Source: Enemella evansiae (GTDB lineage Bacteria > Pseudomonadota > Alphaproteobacteria > Rhodobacterales > Rhodobacteraceae). From it: DNA of 64,000 nucleotides. Below the pieces are notes generated by a model. The model saw nothing but the letters and a program-made list of their open reading frames with translations, did no database searches and had not been told where the DNA came from. A program made the position numbers and the translations under genes. This document shows, one piece after another, positions 25,042 to 34,322 of the stretch. Positions within the stretch are counted from its first letter, which is position 1, and the number at the start of each line of letters is the position of its first letter. Location: positions 1-64,000 of the forward strand of contig JAFKDC010000008.1 in assembly GCA_017255395.1 (NCBI GenBank), written 5' to 3'.

Positions 25042-25911
25042 ATGGCAGAACAGGATACCCGGCTGGGGATCTGGCTGATGGTCGCGACCACGCTGATCTT
25101 CGCCCTGCAAGACGCGCTGTCGCGCCATCTTGCCGGGGAATACAACGCCATGATGGTGGTGATGATCCGCTACTGGTTCTTCGCCGCCTTCGTGCTGACG
25201 CTGGCCGCGCGGCAGGTGGGCGGGCTGCGGGCCGCCGCGAAAAGCGGCATGCCCTGGGTGCAGGCGCTGCGCGGGACGCTTCTGGTGGTCGAGATCAACG
25301 TGATGGTCGTGGCCATGGTGCTGCTGGGCCTCGTCGAAAGCCACGCGGTCTTTGCCTGCTATCCGCTGCTGGTGGCGGCGCTGTCTGGCCCGGTGCTGGG
25401 CGAACACGTGGGCTGGCGTCGCTGGACGGCGATCGGCGTGGGCTTTGTCGGCGTGGTGATCATCCTGCAACCCTCGGGCGGGGTCTTTTCACCCCTTGCC
25501 GCGATCCCCCTGCTGGCGGCCACGATGTTCGCGCTTTACGGGCTGCTGACGCGCTACGTGGCCCGGACCGACAGCGCCGCGACCTCGTTCTTCTACACCG
25601 GCACCGTGGGCGTGGTCGCCGCAACCGCCATCGGCCTGTGGTTCTGGGAGCCGATGGTGGCCCCGGACTGGGGCTGGATGGGGCTGCTGTGCCTGACCGG
25701 CGTGGCCGGGCATTACACGCTGATCCGCTGCTACGAGGTCGCAGAGGCCAGCGCGGTGCAGCCCTTCGCCTATCTGCAACTGGTCTTCGCCAGCACCATC
25801 GGGCTGGTGGTCTTCGACGAGACCCTGCGCACCAACGTCGTCCTTGGCGGTGCGATTGTGGTGGCCGCCGGGCTCTTTACCCTGTTCCGGGCGCGCAAGC
25901 TCCGCGGCTAA
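25042..25911 (+). CDS. EamA/DMT-family transporter
   Basis: This is a 289-residue membrane protein with about ten transmembrane helices in two EamA repeats (residues 8-140 and 150-285), beginning GIWLMVATTLIFALQDALSRHLAG. The family includes exporters of amino acids and metabolites. The substrate cannot be read from sequence. The gene starts two bases after the mnmD stop and is probably co-transcribed with it. A two-palindrome repeat begins right at its stop codon and may act as terminator. Confidence 0.88.
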   Translation: MAEQDTRLGIWLMVATTLIFALQDALSRHLAGEYNAMMVVMIRYWFFAAFVLTLAARQVGGLRAAAKSGMPWVQALRGTLLVVEINVMVVAMVLLGLVESHAVFACYPLLVAALSGPVLGEHVGWRRWTAIGVGFVGVVIILQPSGGVFSPLAAIPLLAATMFALYGLLTRYVARTDSAATSFFYTGTVGVVAATAIGLWFWEPMVAPDWGWMGLLCLTGVAGHYTLIRCYEVAEASAVQPFAYLQLVFASTIGLVVFDETLRTNVVLGGAIVVAAGLFTLFRARKLRG

Positions 25912-25912
25912 G

Positions 25913-25958
25913 CCGAATTCCGCACCGGAATTCGGACCGGTTTCTTTCAAAGAAACCG
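25913..25958. repeat. Two-palindrome repeat element, copy 1
   Basis: CCGAATTCCG/CGGAATTCGG (25913-25935) is followed by CGGTTTCTTT/AAAGAAACCG (25938-25958, one-base centre). The same arrangement recurs at 42495-42540. It begins two bases after the stop codon of the EamA transporter gene. The second hairpin lacks a T-run on the plus strand, so it is at most a weak terminator. Confidence 0.75.
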
Positions 25959-26026
25959 CCCCCGCACGACCGCCGCCAATGCCGCCCGGCGATCCACCGA
26001 CGGGACAGGCCGCAGCCGGGGACCCG

Positions 26027-28000
26027 CTACTGGCTGACCGCCTCGGCCCTCAGCGTCGATCCGACCAGCTCTTCGCTGAAGGGCACCGGATGCGGGGGCT
26101 TGCCCAGTCGCGCGCGATAGACCGGCAGCGATTCCGCCACCCGCATGATGTAGTTGCGGGTCTCGTCAAAGGGCACGAATTCGATCCAGTCGACCACATC
26201 CACCTCACCCGTGCGCGGATCGCCCAACTCCTGCATCCAGCGCAGCGGGCGGCCGGGCCCGGCGTTGTAGCCCGCCGACATCATCACCACGTTGCCGTTG
26301 AACCGCTCTGCCAGCCCCGCGAGATAGGTCGAGCCCAGCCGCGCGTTGTAGGAGGGGTCGGTCAACAGCCGCTCGGCGCTGTAGTCCAGGCCAAGCTGCC
26401 GAGAGACGTCCTGCGCCGTGCCCGGCATCAGCTGCATGAAGCCGCGCGCACCCGCCCCGGATATCACGCTGGGGTCGAACTCGGACTCGCGCCGCGCGAT
26501 GGACAGGACCAGCTCCTTGGGCACCGGGAACTCGGTCTTCACGATCTCGGGATGCAGCGCATAGTAAGGCCCGGCCAGCTCGATCCCGTATTGCGCCGCG
26601 CGCTTGCCCAGCATCACCTGCACGTGGGGCCGCTCCATCTCGGCCAGCATGTCGCCCATCTGCCCCATGCCCTCGCGGTCCAGTCCCTCGGCCAGATGGG
26701 TCAGGAAGCGCTCGCCAAGGCTGAGTTCCTTGGCCGAAAGCAGCAGCAGCGCCGCCTTGTAGACCGAGCTTCGGGTGAAGGCCGCCTCGCGCCAGTCGGG
26801 GAAGGTCTCGGTTCCGGCCAGCCGCGCATCCGGCGCGACGCCGCCACGCTCTGCCGCCAGCAGGCCGTAGAAAGAGGTCTGGAACTCCGCCCCCATGGCA
26901 TAGGCCTTCTGCGCCTCTTCGGCGTTGCCCGCCGCTTCATGCGCGCGGCCCAGCCAATAGCCCGCGCGCCCGGCGGAAATCGGTGTCCAGACAGCATCCT
27001 GGAAGTTCTCGAAATGGGTGATCGCGCGTTCGGGATCCTTCAGGAAGCGCAGCGCCAGATAGCCCGAAAGCCATTCCAGCGCGGCATAATCGCTGCCTTC
27101 CACGAGGAAATGCGTGGAGGCGATGTTGTAGGCCTCGACATAGGCGCCCTGCAGCATCCGTTCGCGGGCGAGGTCATGCCGCTCCGGTGCCCAGGCCCAG
27201 GGTTCGCCCAGCGATGCAACGCTGGTGGAGCGTTCCAGCAGCAGCGCGATGGCATCGGCGTCGCGGCCCTTGCGCACCCGCCAGAGGAACCGCTCGAAGG
27301 CAAGGCCCGGATGGTCGGCCAGCGCCTCGGGCACCTTCGCGATCAGCCCGTCGACCCCGGCAGCCGAACCGCGCAGACCCAGCCGCGCCTGCGCCAGCGC
27401 CTTCCAGCCCTCGTCGACCAGCGGCAGCATCGATTCCGCGTTCCGCGTCCAGCCCTGCCACAGCGTCATGTCCATCCGCGCCTCGTGGTGCGGCTTCAGG
27501 ATTTCGCCCCATGCCGCCTGCATGGCGCGGCGTTCGTCGTCGGACATCGACAGGGTGCGCCAGGCCAGCACGATATCGGCCTGCGCCGCGCCCTCGTCGT
27601 CCGCCGCCATATGGGCGCGCGCCAGCGCCAGCGCCCCGGCCCCCGTCTGCGGCAGGCCATCGGCAAAGAAGGCGCGGATCTGCTCGGGCGTGGCGCCCTC
27701 GTTCATGGCGATCTCGGACTTCTCGCGCAGGTAGGGCTCGCCCGGCCAGTTCGGGTTACGGTCGAGGAAATCCATCACCTCGGTCGCGTCGCCACGCCCG
27801 GCGCGCAGCGCGTGCCAGAGGATCACGTCGACAGCCGTCTGGCCGTCACCGCGCGCCTGGATCTGGGCCGCCGCCCAGTTGCCTTCGCGCAGGGATTGCA
27901 TGGCGCGGGCCAGCGCCTCGCCGGCCTCCTGCGCCTGGGTCTGGGCATGGGCCGCGAGGCCGGTACAGAGGAGCATCAGAACAGCAAGGAATCGCGACAT
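26027..28000 (-). CDS. Soluble lytic murein transglycosylase (Slt70-like)
   Basis: This is a 657-residue periplasmic enzyme with signal peptide MSRFLAVLMLLCTGLAAHAQ, a long superhelical all-alpha region (about residues 25-480) and a C-terminal SLT domain. The SLT domain has catalytic Glu in LSIARRESEFDPSVISGAGARGFMQLMPGTAQDV and a later MMSAGYNAGPGRPLRWMQ. It cleaves peptidoglycan glycan strands non-hydrolytically, leaving 1,6-anhydroMurNAc. The start was set at the signal peptide; in-frame sequence upstream belongs to the dapA promoter side. It diverges from dapA. Confidence 0.93.
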   Translation of the reverse strand: MSRFLAVLMLLCTGLAAHAQTQAQEAGEALARAMQSLREGNWAAAQIQARGDGQTAVDVILWHALRAGRGDATEVMDFLDRNPNWPGEPYLREKSEIAMNEGATPEQIRAFFADGLPQTGAGALALARAHMAADDEGAAQADIVLAWRTLSMSDDERRAMQAAWGEILKPHHEARMDMTLWQGWTRNAESMLPLVDEGWKALAQARLGLRGSAAGVDGLIAKVPEALADHPGLAFERFLWRVRKGRDADAIALLLERSTSVASLGEPWAWAPERHDLARERMLQGAYVEAYNIASTHFLVEGSDYAALEWLSGYLALRFLKDPERAITHFENFQDAVWTPISAGRAGYWLGRAHEAAGNAEEAQKAYAMGAEFQTSFYGLLAAERGGVAPDARLAGTETFPDWREAAFTRSSVYKAALLLLSAKELSLGERFLTHLAEGLDREGMGQMGDMLAEMERPHVQVMLGKRAAQYGIELAGPYYALHPEIVKTEFPVPKELVLSIARRESEFDPSVISGAGARGFMQLMPGTAQDVSRQLGLDYSAERLLTDPSYNARLGSTYLAGLAERFNGNVVMMSAGYNAGPGRPLRWMQELGDPRTGEVDVVDWIEFVPFDETRNYIMRVAESLPVYRARLGKPPHPVPFSEELVGSTLRAEAVSQ

Positions 28001-28136
28001 CAGCTTGCAATTTCCGCTTTGAAAAGGAATAGAGCCATTTTGGGAGGATATCGCCGCCATGCGGGTCTTCAACTCACTTTCCCGATGGGTCGGCGGGAAT
28101 CCCCCGCACGCACAGTAGCACGAAAAGGAGCGTATC

Positions 28137-29012
28137 ATGTTCAAGGGATCTATGCCTGCACTGGTTACGCCGTTCAAGAACGGCGCAGTGGACTTCGATA
28201 CGCTCAAACGCCTTGTCGACTGGCATGTCGATCAGGGTTCGCACGGGCTGGTGCCGGTCGGCACGACGGGCGAGAGCCCGACCCTGACCCATGCCGAGCA
28301 TGAGGCGGTGATCGAGGCGGTCGTTCAGGCGGCGGCGGGGCGCATCCCGGTGATCGCGGGCGCCGGGTCGAACAATACCGACGAGGCGGTGCGCTTCACC
28401 CAGTTCGCCCACCGCGTCGGCGCCGATGGCGCGCTGGTGGTGACGCCCTATTACAACAGGCCGACACAGGCCGGGCTGATCGCGCATTTCACCGCCGTGC
28501 ATGACTGCGCGGATATCCCGATCATCATCTACAACATCCCGGGCCGGTCCGCCGTGGACATGTCGCCGGACACGCTGGGCGAGTTGGCGAAACTGCCGCG
28601 CATCGTCGGCGTCAAGGACGCCACCGCCGATCTGGCGCGGGTCTGTCGCCAGCGCATCACCTGCGGGCCGGACTTCCTTCAGATCTCGGGCGAGGATGCC
28701 ACCGCGCACGGCTTCAACGCGCAGGGCGGCGTGGGCTGCATCTCGGTCACCGCGAACGTGGCGCCCAAGCTGTGCTCGGACCTGCAGGAAGCCTGCCTGT
28801 CGGGCGACTACGGCACCGCGCTGACCATTCAGGACCGGCTGATGCCGCTGCATCAGGCGATCTTCACCGAACCGGGCCTATGTGGCGTGAAATACGCCAT
28901 GTCGCGGCTGGACCTGTGCAGCGACGAGGTGCGCCTGCCGCTGGTCTCGCTGACGCCGGACACCATGGCCAAGGTCGACCACGGGCTGCGGCACGCCGGC
29001 CTGCTGAACTGA
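28137..29012 (+). CDS. dapA: 4-hydroxy-tetrahydrodipicolinate synthase
   Basis: This 291-residue class I aldolase condenses pyruvate with aspartate semialdehyde in lysine and diaminopimelate synthesis. It has [15 protein letters not shown] near residue 42, [16 protein letters not shown] near 133, and the Schiff-base lysine K160 in [12 protein letters not shown] family-standard length and an AAAAGGAGC Shine-Dalgarno sequence support the start. dapB is in the same window 12 kb away, not adjacent. The next small gene overlaps its stop codon by one base. Confidence 0.96.
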   Translation: MFKGSMPALVTPFKNGAVDFDTLKRLVDWHVDQGSHGLVPVGTTGESPTLTHAEHEAVIEAVVQAAAGRIPVIAGAGSNNTDEAVRFTQFAHRVGADGALVVTPYYNRPTQAGLIAHFTAVHDCADIPIIIYNIPGRSAVDMSPDTLGELAKLPRIVGVKDATADLARVCRQRITCGPDFLQISGEDATAHGFNAQGGVGCISVTANVAPKLCSDLQEACLSGDYGTALTIQDRLMPLHQAIFTEPGLCGVKYAMSRLDLCSDEVRLPLVSLTPDTMAKVDHGLRHAGLLN

Positions 29013-29305
29013 TGGCGGGGCGGGCCGTGAGGATGCTTCTCGGCCCGCATCCCCTGCGCACGCGCTGGCACATCGCCACCGGCGCGCTGCTGCTGTCGCT
29101 GGCGCTATTCGGACTGGCCTCGGTGATCGACCCCGGTCCGGGGCTGCGCCCGCTGACGGCCCTGGCCATGCTGGCGCTGCTTGTCGCCCTGCATGTCTGG
29201 CTGTTCAGGATCATGCACCCGGCAATCCTGCGCCGCACCATCCCCCAACCCAAGACCGGGAACGCCTTCATCCGCTGGTATCTGGCGACCGGCGATCAGC
29301 GGTAG
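29012..29305 (+). CDS. Small two-helix membrane protein of unknown function
   Basis: This 97-residue protein has two hydrophobic segments (about residues 22-39 and 48-66) and a C-terminal basic tail, ILRRTIPQPKTGNAFIRWYL. ATG 29012 overlaps the dapA stop (TGATG), so coupling is likely. A second ATG 21 bases on (MLLGPHPLRTRW) is an equally possible start. Its 3' end overlaps the convergent DUF2252 gene by ten bases. No family is recognised. Confidence 0.68.
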   Translation: MAGRAVRMLLGPHPLRTRWHIATGALLLSLALFGLASVIDPGPGLRPLTALAMLALLVALHVWLFRIMHPAILRRTIPQPKTGNAFIRWYLATGDQR

Positions 29306-30726
29306 CGTTTCAGCGTTACGTCGAAGGCACCCTGCTTCAGGTCCCGCCGGTAATAAGCGTGGTCCTGTTCCAACCGCTCCAGCGCCTCTTCCGCGAAACA
29401 GATCATGTCGTCGATGAACAGCGGCAGCGGCTCCATCGCCTCCAGAATGCGTGGCTCTATCTCGTAATCCAGCTGCCCCGCGTCGTCGGACCGGGCATGC
29501 GCCTGTGCCAGCGCCAGCCCGCAGGCGCGGGCGTATTTCTTCCAGCTTTTTCTGGACAGGTCGTCGAGGTCGATGTCGTTGCGGAACGGCGCGCGCTCGC
29601 GGGACATGAAGCTTTCTCCGTCGATCTCCACCGCGCCGTAGAACACGTCGCCAGAGGCCAGATGCACCGATTGCCCATGCGCGATCCGGTCGCCCTGATC
29701 GCCCGCGTCGAAGTCATTCGCGGGCACCAGCCCTTCCAGAGCCGAGGCCCGCGCGCGCTTGAACTCGATGATCAGGTCGTCCGAGGCATCCCGGCTTGGT
29801 CCCTCCAGCAGGCAATAGTAGCGCGGCAGCCCCAGAGAGGCGGTACCCTGCCCGTGGCGCATGCAGACGTCCTTGACCGTCAGCGTGCCCGCGCGGCCCT
29901 TGCTGTCGAGGCCGTTCGCCTCGACCAGCTGGTTGATGTAGCCCTGAAACTCTTCGGTGCGGGTGGAAATCGGCGTCAGCTCGTAGTTGGCGCGAAAGCC
30001 CAGCCCGTTCTCGTTCAGGTAGCGGTCGCGCAGCCAGTCCCTGCGGCTTTTCCCGGATTTGTCGAAAAGCTTGCGGATGACCTTGGAGCTGTTGTCGGGA
30101 CGCATGTGGCGGATCGTGCCGTCGCCGTGCTTCGCATAGAAGGTCATGCCCTCGTGGTAGCCTTTCACGAACTTCGCCACGATCTTGCGCTGCATCTTTG
30201 TGCCGTGGCCGCCCTCTTGCTGTGCCGCCAGCATGAAGCCGGTGGCGCCACGCTTGAGATCCCAGCTGAAGGGACCGTAGATCACGTCGTCGAAGTCGTT
30301 CACGCCGAAGATCGGCACGTTGTCGGCATTGGGCATCACGCCGAAGTTGGCCGGGTGCACGTCGCCCAGCACCAAAACGGTCGGCATGCGGTCGTCCTCG
30401 CCCACCATGTCGCGGTGAAACAGCAAGGAGGTGCCGCGAAAGAAGGAAAACAGGTTGCTGGCCAGCGTGTCGAACTTTTCGTCGGCGCCCTGCGCCTTCT
30501 GGTCGATGCGCACGGCGTGATCCTCGATGATCGTCTTGCGCACATGCAGGCGGCGCGCCTGCCCCGTCAGGTTCTGCGGGCGCATGACCACCGGCTCTGC
30601 GGCAAAGCGGTCGGCAAGGCGGGCATAGTCCCCGACCCGGCTTTGCAGAGATTCGACGGGCGAGGCGGTTTTCTTCTTCCGGGCCTTCCCGGTCCCGCTG
30701 TCTTTCGCGCTGTCGCTGGCTGCCAT
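29296..30726 (-). CDS. DUF2252 family protein (kinase-fold-like motifs)
   Basis: This 476-residue protein begins with a lysine-rich tail, then FFRGTSLLFHRD near residues 95-106. LGDVHPANFG (120-129) and VNDFDDVIYGPFSWDLKR (142-159) resemble the catalytic loop and metal-binding Asp of aminoglycoside-phosphotransferase-like kinases. DUF2252 is widespread and has no established role. The cytosolic location is inferred from the lack of a signal peptide. The start MAASDSAKDSG at 30726 was preferred to an upstream start for lack of conserved sequence beyond it. Confidence 0.88.
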   Translation of the reverse strand: MAASDSAKDSGTGKARKKKTASPVESLQSRVGDYARLADRFAAEPVVMRPQNLTGQARRLHVRKTIIEDHAVRIDQKAQGADEKFDTLASNLFSFFRGTSLLFHRDMVGEDDRMPTVLVLGDVHPANFGVMPNADNVPIFGVNDFDDVIYGPFSWDLKRGATGFMLAAQQEGGHGTKMQRKIVAKFVKGYHEGMTFYAKHGDGTIRHMRPDNSSKVIRKLFDKSGKSRRDWLRDRYLNENGLGFRANYELTPISTRTEEFQGYINQLVEANGLDSKGRAGTLTVKDVCMRHGQGTASLGLPRYYCLLEGPSRDASDDLIIEFKRARASALEGLVPANDFDAGDQGDRIAHGQSVHLASGDVFYGAVEIDGESFMSRERAPFRNDIDLDDLSRKSWKKYARACGLALAQAHARSDDAGQLDYEIEPRILEAMEPLPLFIDDMICFAEEALERLEQDHAYYRRDLKQGAFDVTLKRYR

Positions 30727-30880
30727 GGCCCTGTCCTTTCCCTCGGCTCTGGAAAGGTCAACGGCACCCCGGGGCAAAGCGTTCCACGCAAGCACAGGGT
30801 GGGCGCCCAAAGCAAAGGGACCGAAGCCCTTGCCCGGCTTCGGTCCCTGCTGCGGTTCGTGGCCGTGGCGCGGGGCGCGC

Positions 30881-32203
30881 CTACTGCATCGGCGCCTCGT
30901 CCAGCCCCTCGGGGCGGCCGACGACGGTGAAATGCAGTGCCTCCGGCTTCATCAGCTCCTGCGCGACGCGCTGGATGTCCTCCAGCGTCACCGCCTCGAT
31001 CTTGGCGTTGCGGGTCTCGATGTACTCGGGCGTCAGGTCGTCCATCTGCATGCCCACGAGGATCTTGGCGATCGGCCCGTTGCCGTCGAAGCGCAGCGGG
31101 TAGGCACCGGTCTGGTAGGTCTTCGCCCGCTCCAGTTCCTCGGGCGTGACGCCCTCTTCGACCACCTTGCGCCATTCGTCGCGGATCACGTCGATGGCCT
31201 CTGCGATGCGGTCGTTGGCGCTGGCGACGCGGCCCACGAAAAGCTCGGCATGATCCTTCGGCGCGAGGTAGCTGTAGATGCCGTAGGTCAGGCCGCGCTT
31301 CTCGCGCACCTCGTTCATTAGCCGCGCCTCGAAGCCGCCGCCGCCGAAGATGGTGTTCAGCAGGTAGGCGGCGAAGAAGTCGGGGTCGTCGCGCTTCATG
31401 CCCTTGTGGCCGAAGACCGCGACGGACTGCGGCGTGTCGAAGGGAATCACGGTCACGCCGGCCTCTGTCTGCACATCGACATCGGCGGGCAGCGGCGCGC
31501 CGGTTTCGGGCAGGTCGGACAACAGGCGGTCCATCAGCGCACCCAGTTCGTCGGCGGTGATGTCACCCGCCGCCGCGACGTAGACGCGATCCTGCGTCAG
31601 CCCGTTCTTCAGCGCCGTCACGAGGTCGTCGCGGGTCAGCGCCGCCACGGTTTCGGGCGTGCCGTCGGGGGGCGTGCCATAGGGGTGGTCGCCGAAGATC
31701 ATCGCGTCGAAGGCGCGGCTGGCGATGGTGTCGGGGTCCTTCAGGTCCGATTGCAGGTTCGACAGAAGCTGCGCGCGCACCCGCTCGACGGCCTGCTCGT
31801 CAAAGCGCGGCTCGACCAGCGAGGCGCGCAGAAGGTCGACGGCCTCGTCGCGGGTTTCGGACAGGAAGCTCATGGAGATGCTGACCGCGTCGTCACCCGC
31901 ATCGTAGCGGATCTTCGCGGCGATGCCTTCCTTGGCGGCGGCGAAGGCGCTGGCGTCCATCTCGGCGGCGCCCTCTTCCAGCGTCGAGACCATCAGCGAG
32001 GTCGCGCCCCGCTTACCCGGCTCGTCCAGCGAGGTTCCACCCCTGAAGCGCAGTTCCAGCGCGACAAAGGGGATCGAGGGCTCCTCGACCAGCCATGCCT
32101 TGAAGCCGCCGGGGCTTTCGACTTCCTGAATGTCGACGGCGGCCCATGCGGTGGCGGCAAAGGAACAGGCGGTGACGGTCAGGGCAAGGAAAAGGCGCTT
32201 CAT
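30881..32203 (-). CDS. M16-family peptidase-like protein lacking the zinc motif
   Basis: This 440-residue periplasmic protein (signal peptide MKRLFLALTVTACSFAATAWA) has the two-domain M16 (pitrilysin) fold, with LRFRGGTSLDEPGKRGATSLMVSTLEEGAA where active members carry HxxEH. The histidines are absent, so this is the non-catalytic partner, as in the alpha subunit of mitochondrial processing peptidase. The C-terminal half has the R/Y pair region REKRGLTYGIYSYLAP used in substrate binding. Its ATG overlaps the stop of the catalytic M16 gene by four bases. Confidence 0.9.
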   Translation of the reverse strand: MKRLFLALTVTACSFAATAWAAVDIQEVESPGGFKAWLVEEPSIPFVALELRFRGGTSLDEPGKRGATSLMVSTLEEGAAEMDASAFAAAKEGIAAKIRYDAGDDAVSISMSFLSETRDEAVDLLRASLVEPRFDEQAVERVRAQLLSNLQSDLKDPDTIASRAFDAMIFGDHPYGTPPDGTPETVAALTRDDLVTALKNGLTQDRVYVAAAGDITADELGALMDRLLSDLPETGAPLPADVDVQTEAGVTVIPFDTPQSVAVFGHKGMKRDDPDFFAAYLLNTIFGGGGFEARLMNEVREKRGLTYGIYSYLAPKDHAELFVGRVASANDRIAEAIDVIRDEWRKVVEEGVTPEELERAKTYQTGAYPLRFDGNGPIAKILVGMQMDDLTPEYIETRNAKIEAVTLEDIQRVAQELMKPEALHFTVVGRPEGLDEAPMQ

Positions 32204-33588
32204 TGGGTGATCTCCTTCGGGGCCTGTCCGGCGTCGGGCGGGGTGGTCAGGTATCCGGTGACAGAGGCCTTGGGGTCGAAGACCTTCTTGGCGGCGGCCA
32301 TCACGTCCTCGGCGCTCACCGCTTCCAGCACCTGCGGCCAGGCCTGCACGTCCTCGACGGTCAGACCGGCGGTCAACGCCTGCCCATAGCGGCGCGCGGT
32401 GCGGGCCGGGTCGTCGCGGTTGTAGATCTCGGCGGCGCGGATCTGGAACTTGATCCGCTCCAGCTGCTCGGCGTCGACGCCGTCCTGCATGAATTGAGCA
32501 AGACTCGCGTCCAGCGCCTCTTCGGCCTCTGCCAGCGTCACGCCCGGGGCGGGCACGATCACCAGCCCGAAGGAGGTGTCGTCGTAGGAAGTGCCGGCGT
32601 AATAGGCCGTGGTATAGACCGCCTTCTGCTGCTCGAACTGAAGCTTCTGCGTCAGGACAGAGGTCTGCCCGCCGCCCAGAACCTCGGCGAGGATGGTCAG
32701 CGCGGCGGCCTCTTCCTGCGCGCCGGGGTCGCGTTCGGGGGCAAGGTAGCTGCGCGTCACGTAGGGGGTCGCCACGCGCGGGTCTTCGAAGACCATGCGC
32801 CGCGCGGCGGTCTGCGGCGGCTCTTGCGGGCGCACACGCTCGCCCAGCTCGGGGTTCGGCGGGATCGGGCCGTAGTGTTCTTCGGCCAGCGTACGCACCT
32901 CGTCCGGGGTCACGTCGCCCGCGACCACGAGGATCGCGTTGTTGGGCGCGTAGTTGCGGTTGTAGAACTCCAGCGCGTCGTCCAGATCCAGTTGCGTCAT
33001 CTCGTGCCGCCAGCCGATGATCGGGCGCCCGTAGGGGTGGTTGAGATACTGCGCCGCCATGGTCTGTTCACGAAACAGCGAGCCGGGGTCGTTCTCGACG
33101 CGCATGTTGCGTTCTTCGATGATAACCTCGCGCTCTGTCAGGATGTCTTCCTCGTCGAGTTGCAGGTTGACCATGCGGTCGGCTTCCATCTGCATCATCA
33201 GGCCAAGGCGGTCGGCGGCGATGCGCTGGTGGTAGGCGGTCTCGTCGAAGCTGGTAAAGGCGTTGTCGGACCCGCCGTTCAGGGCCACGGTGGCGCTGAA
33301 CTCGCCCGGTTCCAGCGTCTCGGTGCCCTTGAACAGCAGGTGTTCAAGGAAATGCGCCACGCCGGATGTGCCGGGGATCTCGTCGGCGGAGCCCGCCTTG
33401 TACCAGACCATGTGCACGACCACGGGCGCGCGGTGATCCTCGACCACGACGACCTGCATGCCGTTTTCCAGCGCGAAGGTGGTCACCGGATCGGTCAGCG
33501 CCTCCTCTGCCGGGGGGGCCTCGGTCTGGGCCAATGCGGGCAGGCCGGAGGCCATCGCAAGGGACAGGATCAGGGAGGTCAGGCGCAT
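32200..33588 (-). CDS. M16-family zinc peptidase (catalytic subunit)
   Basis: This 462-residue periplasmic metallopeptidase has signal peptide MRLTSLILSLAMASGLPALAQ. The inverted zinc motif HFLEHLLFKGT at residues 79-89 supplies two His ligands and the general-base Glu, and a downstream EREVIIEER near residue 155 supplies the third ligand. It probably forms a heterodimer with the translationally coupled, motif-less M16 protein. The start was set at the signal peptide; an in-frame ATG 33 bases upstream would bury it. The substrate is unknown. Confidence 0.92.
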   Translation of the reverse strand: MRLTSLILSLAMASGLPALAQTEAPPAEEALTDPVTTFALENGMQVVVVEDHRAPVVVHMVWYKAGSADEIPGTSGVAHFLEHLLFKGTETLEPGEFSATVALNGGSDNAFTSFDETAYHQRIAADRLGLMMQMEADRMVNLQLDEEDILTEREVIIEERNMRVENDPGSLFREQTMAAQYLNHPYGRPIIGWRHEMTQLDLDDALEFYNRNYAPNNAILVVAGDVTPDEVRTLAEEHYGPIPPNPELGERVRPQEPPQTAARRMVFEDPRVATPYVTRSYLAPERDPGAQEEAAALTILAEVLGGGQTSVLTQKLQFEQQKAVYTTAYYAGTSYDDTSFGLVIVPAPGVTLAEAEEALDASLAQFMQDGVDAEQLERIKFQIRAAEIYNRDDPARTARRYGQALTAGLTVEDVQAWPQVLEAVSAEDVMAAAKKVFDPKASVTGYLTTPPDAGQAPKEITQ

Positions 33589-33744
33589 CGCGTCATCCTT
33601 TGTCACCACGGGTTGGGTCATAAGTACGCAGTGCTCGCGCAAGATCAAGCGAGCCCACGCTGCGGTGACAGGGACGTGAGAACCGTGAAGGACGCGACGG
33701 CCTGCGCCGGACCGGGGTCCACCCCGGCCCAGACGGCGCGCTGG

Positions 33745-34266
33745 TCAGTTTGCGGGCGGGGCCGTGGGCGTCCGCGCACCGGCGGCGCGGTAGCGGCGCA
33801 GCCATTCGTTCGGGTCAAGCGACTGCCCGGAATAGGCGCGGTTGTAACGGTTGTCCGGCACCAGCGACCAGTTGAAGATGTTCTTGCGCTTGCGGAATTC
33901 CGCGTCCGCGGTCGCCAGTTCGGCGCGCACGTTCGGATCGCGCCCGTAGCGCGTGGCCCGGTTGACCAGCGCCGCATCGCTGCCCGGAACGCCCGCGTTC
34001 GGATCCAGCCGCGCGGGGTTGCCCCCCAGTGCCACCACGGCGTCGGCCTTGGGGTTCTGGTCGGCGCGGTTGGCGTAGCCGGGCGTCGGAGGCGGCAATT
34101 GCCCGTAGCTCTCCGGGTCCAGCAGGGGACGGTTCGGAACGATCCCGAATTCCTCGGGCTCGCGCTGGTTGGTCCTCAGGTCGTGCAGGGGCTTGTCGCT
34201 GCGCACAAGCCCGCAGGAGGCGCAAACCCCCAGTCCCACAATCGCCACAAGAAGCGACAGCCGCAT
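33745..34266 (-). CDS. DUF3035 lipoprotein
   Basis: This 173-residue protein has an N-terminal signal with a lipobox-like VGLGVCASCGL and a mature region beginning RSDKPLHDLRTNQREPEEFGIVPNRPLLDPESYGQLPPPTPG, the DUF3035 signature. The C-terminus has FRKRKNIFNWSLVPDNRYNRAYSGQSLDPNEWLRRYRA. The family is common in Rhodobacteraceae and unstudied. It lies between lspA, which would process such lipoproteins, and the M16 pair, all leftward. Confidence 0.87.
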   Translation of the reverse strand: MRLSLLVAIVGLGVCASCGLVRSDKPLHDLRTNQREPEEFGIVPNRPLLDPESYGQLPPPTPGYANRADQNPKADAVVALGGNPARLDPNAGVPGSDAALVNRATRYGRDPNVRAELATADAEFRKRKNIFNWSLVPDNRYNRAYSGQSLDPNEWLRRYRAAGARTPTAPPAN

Positions 34267-34322
34267 TGGCTACCCTCCGTTTCCCACATTGCGCACAGCT
34301 TTAACCGATCTTCCCGGCCCCG

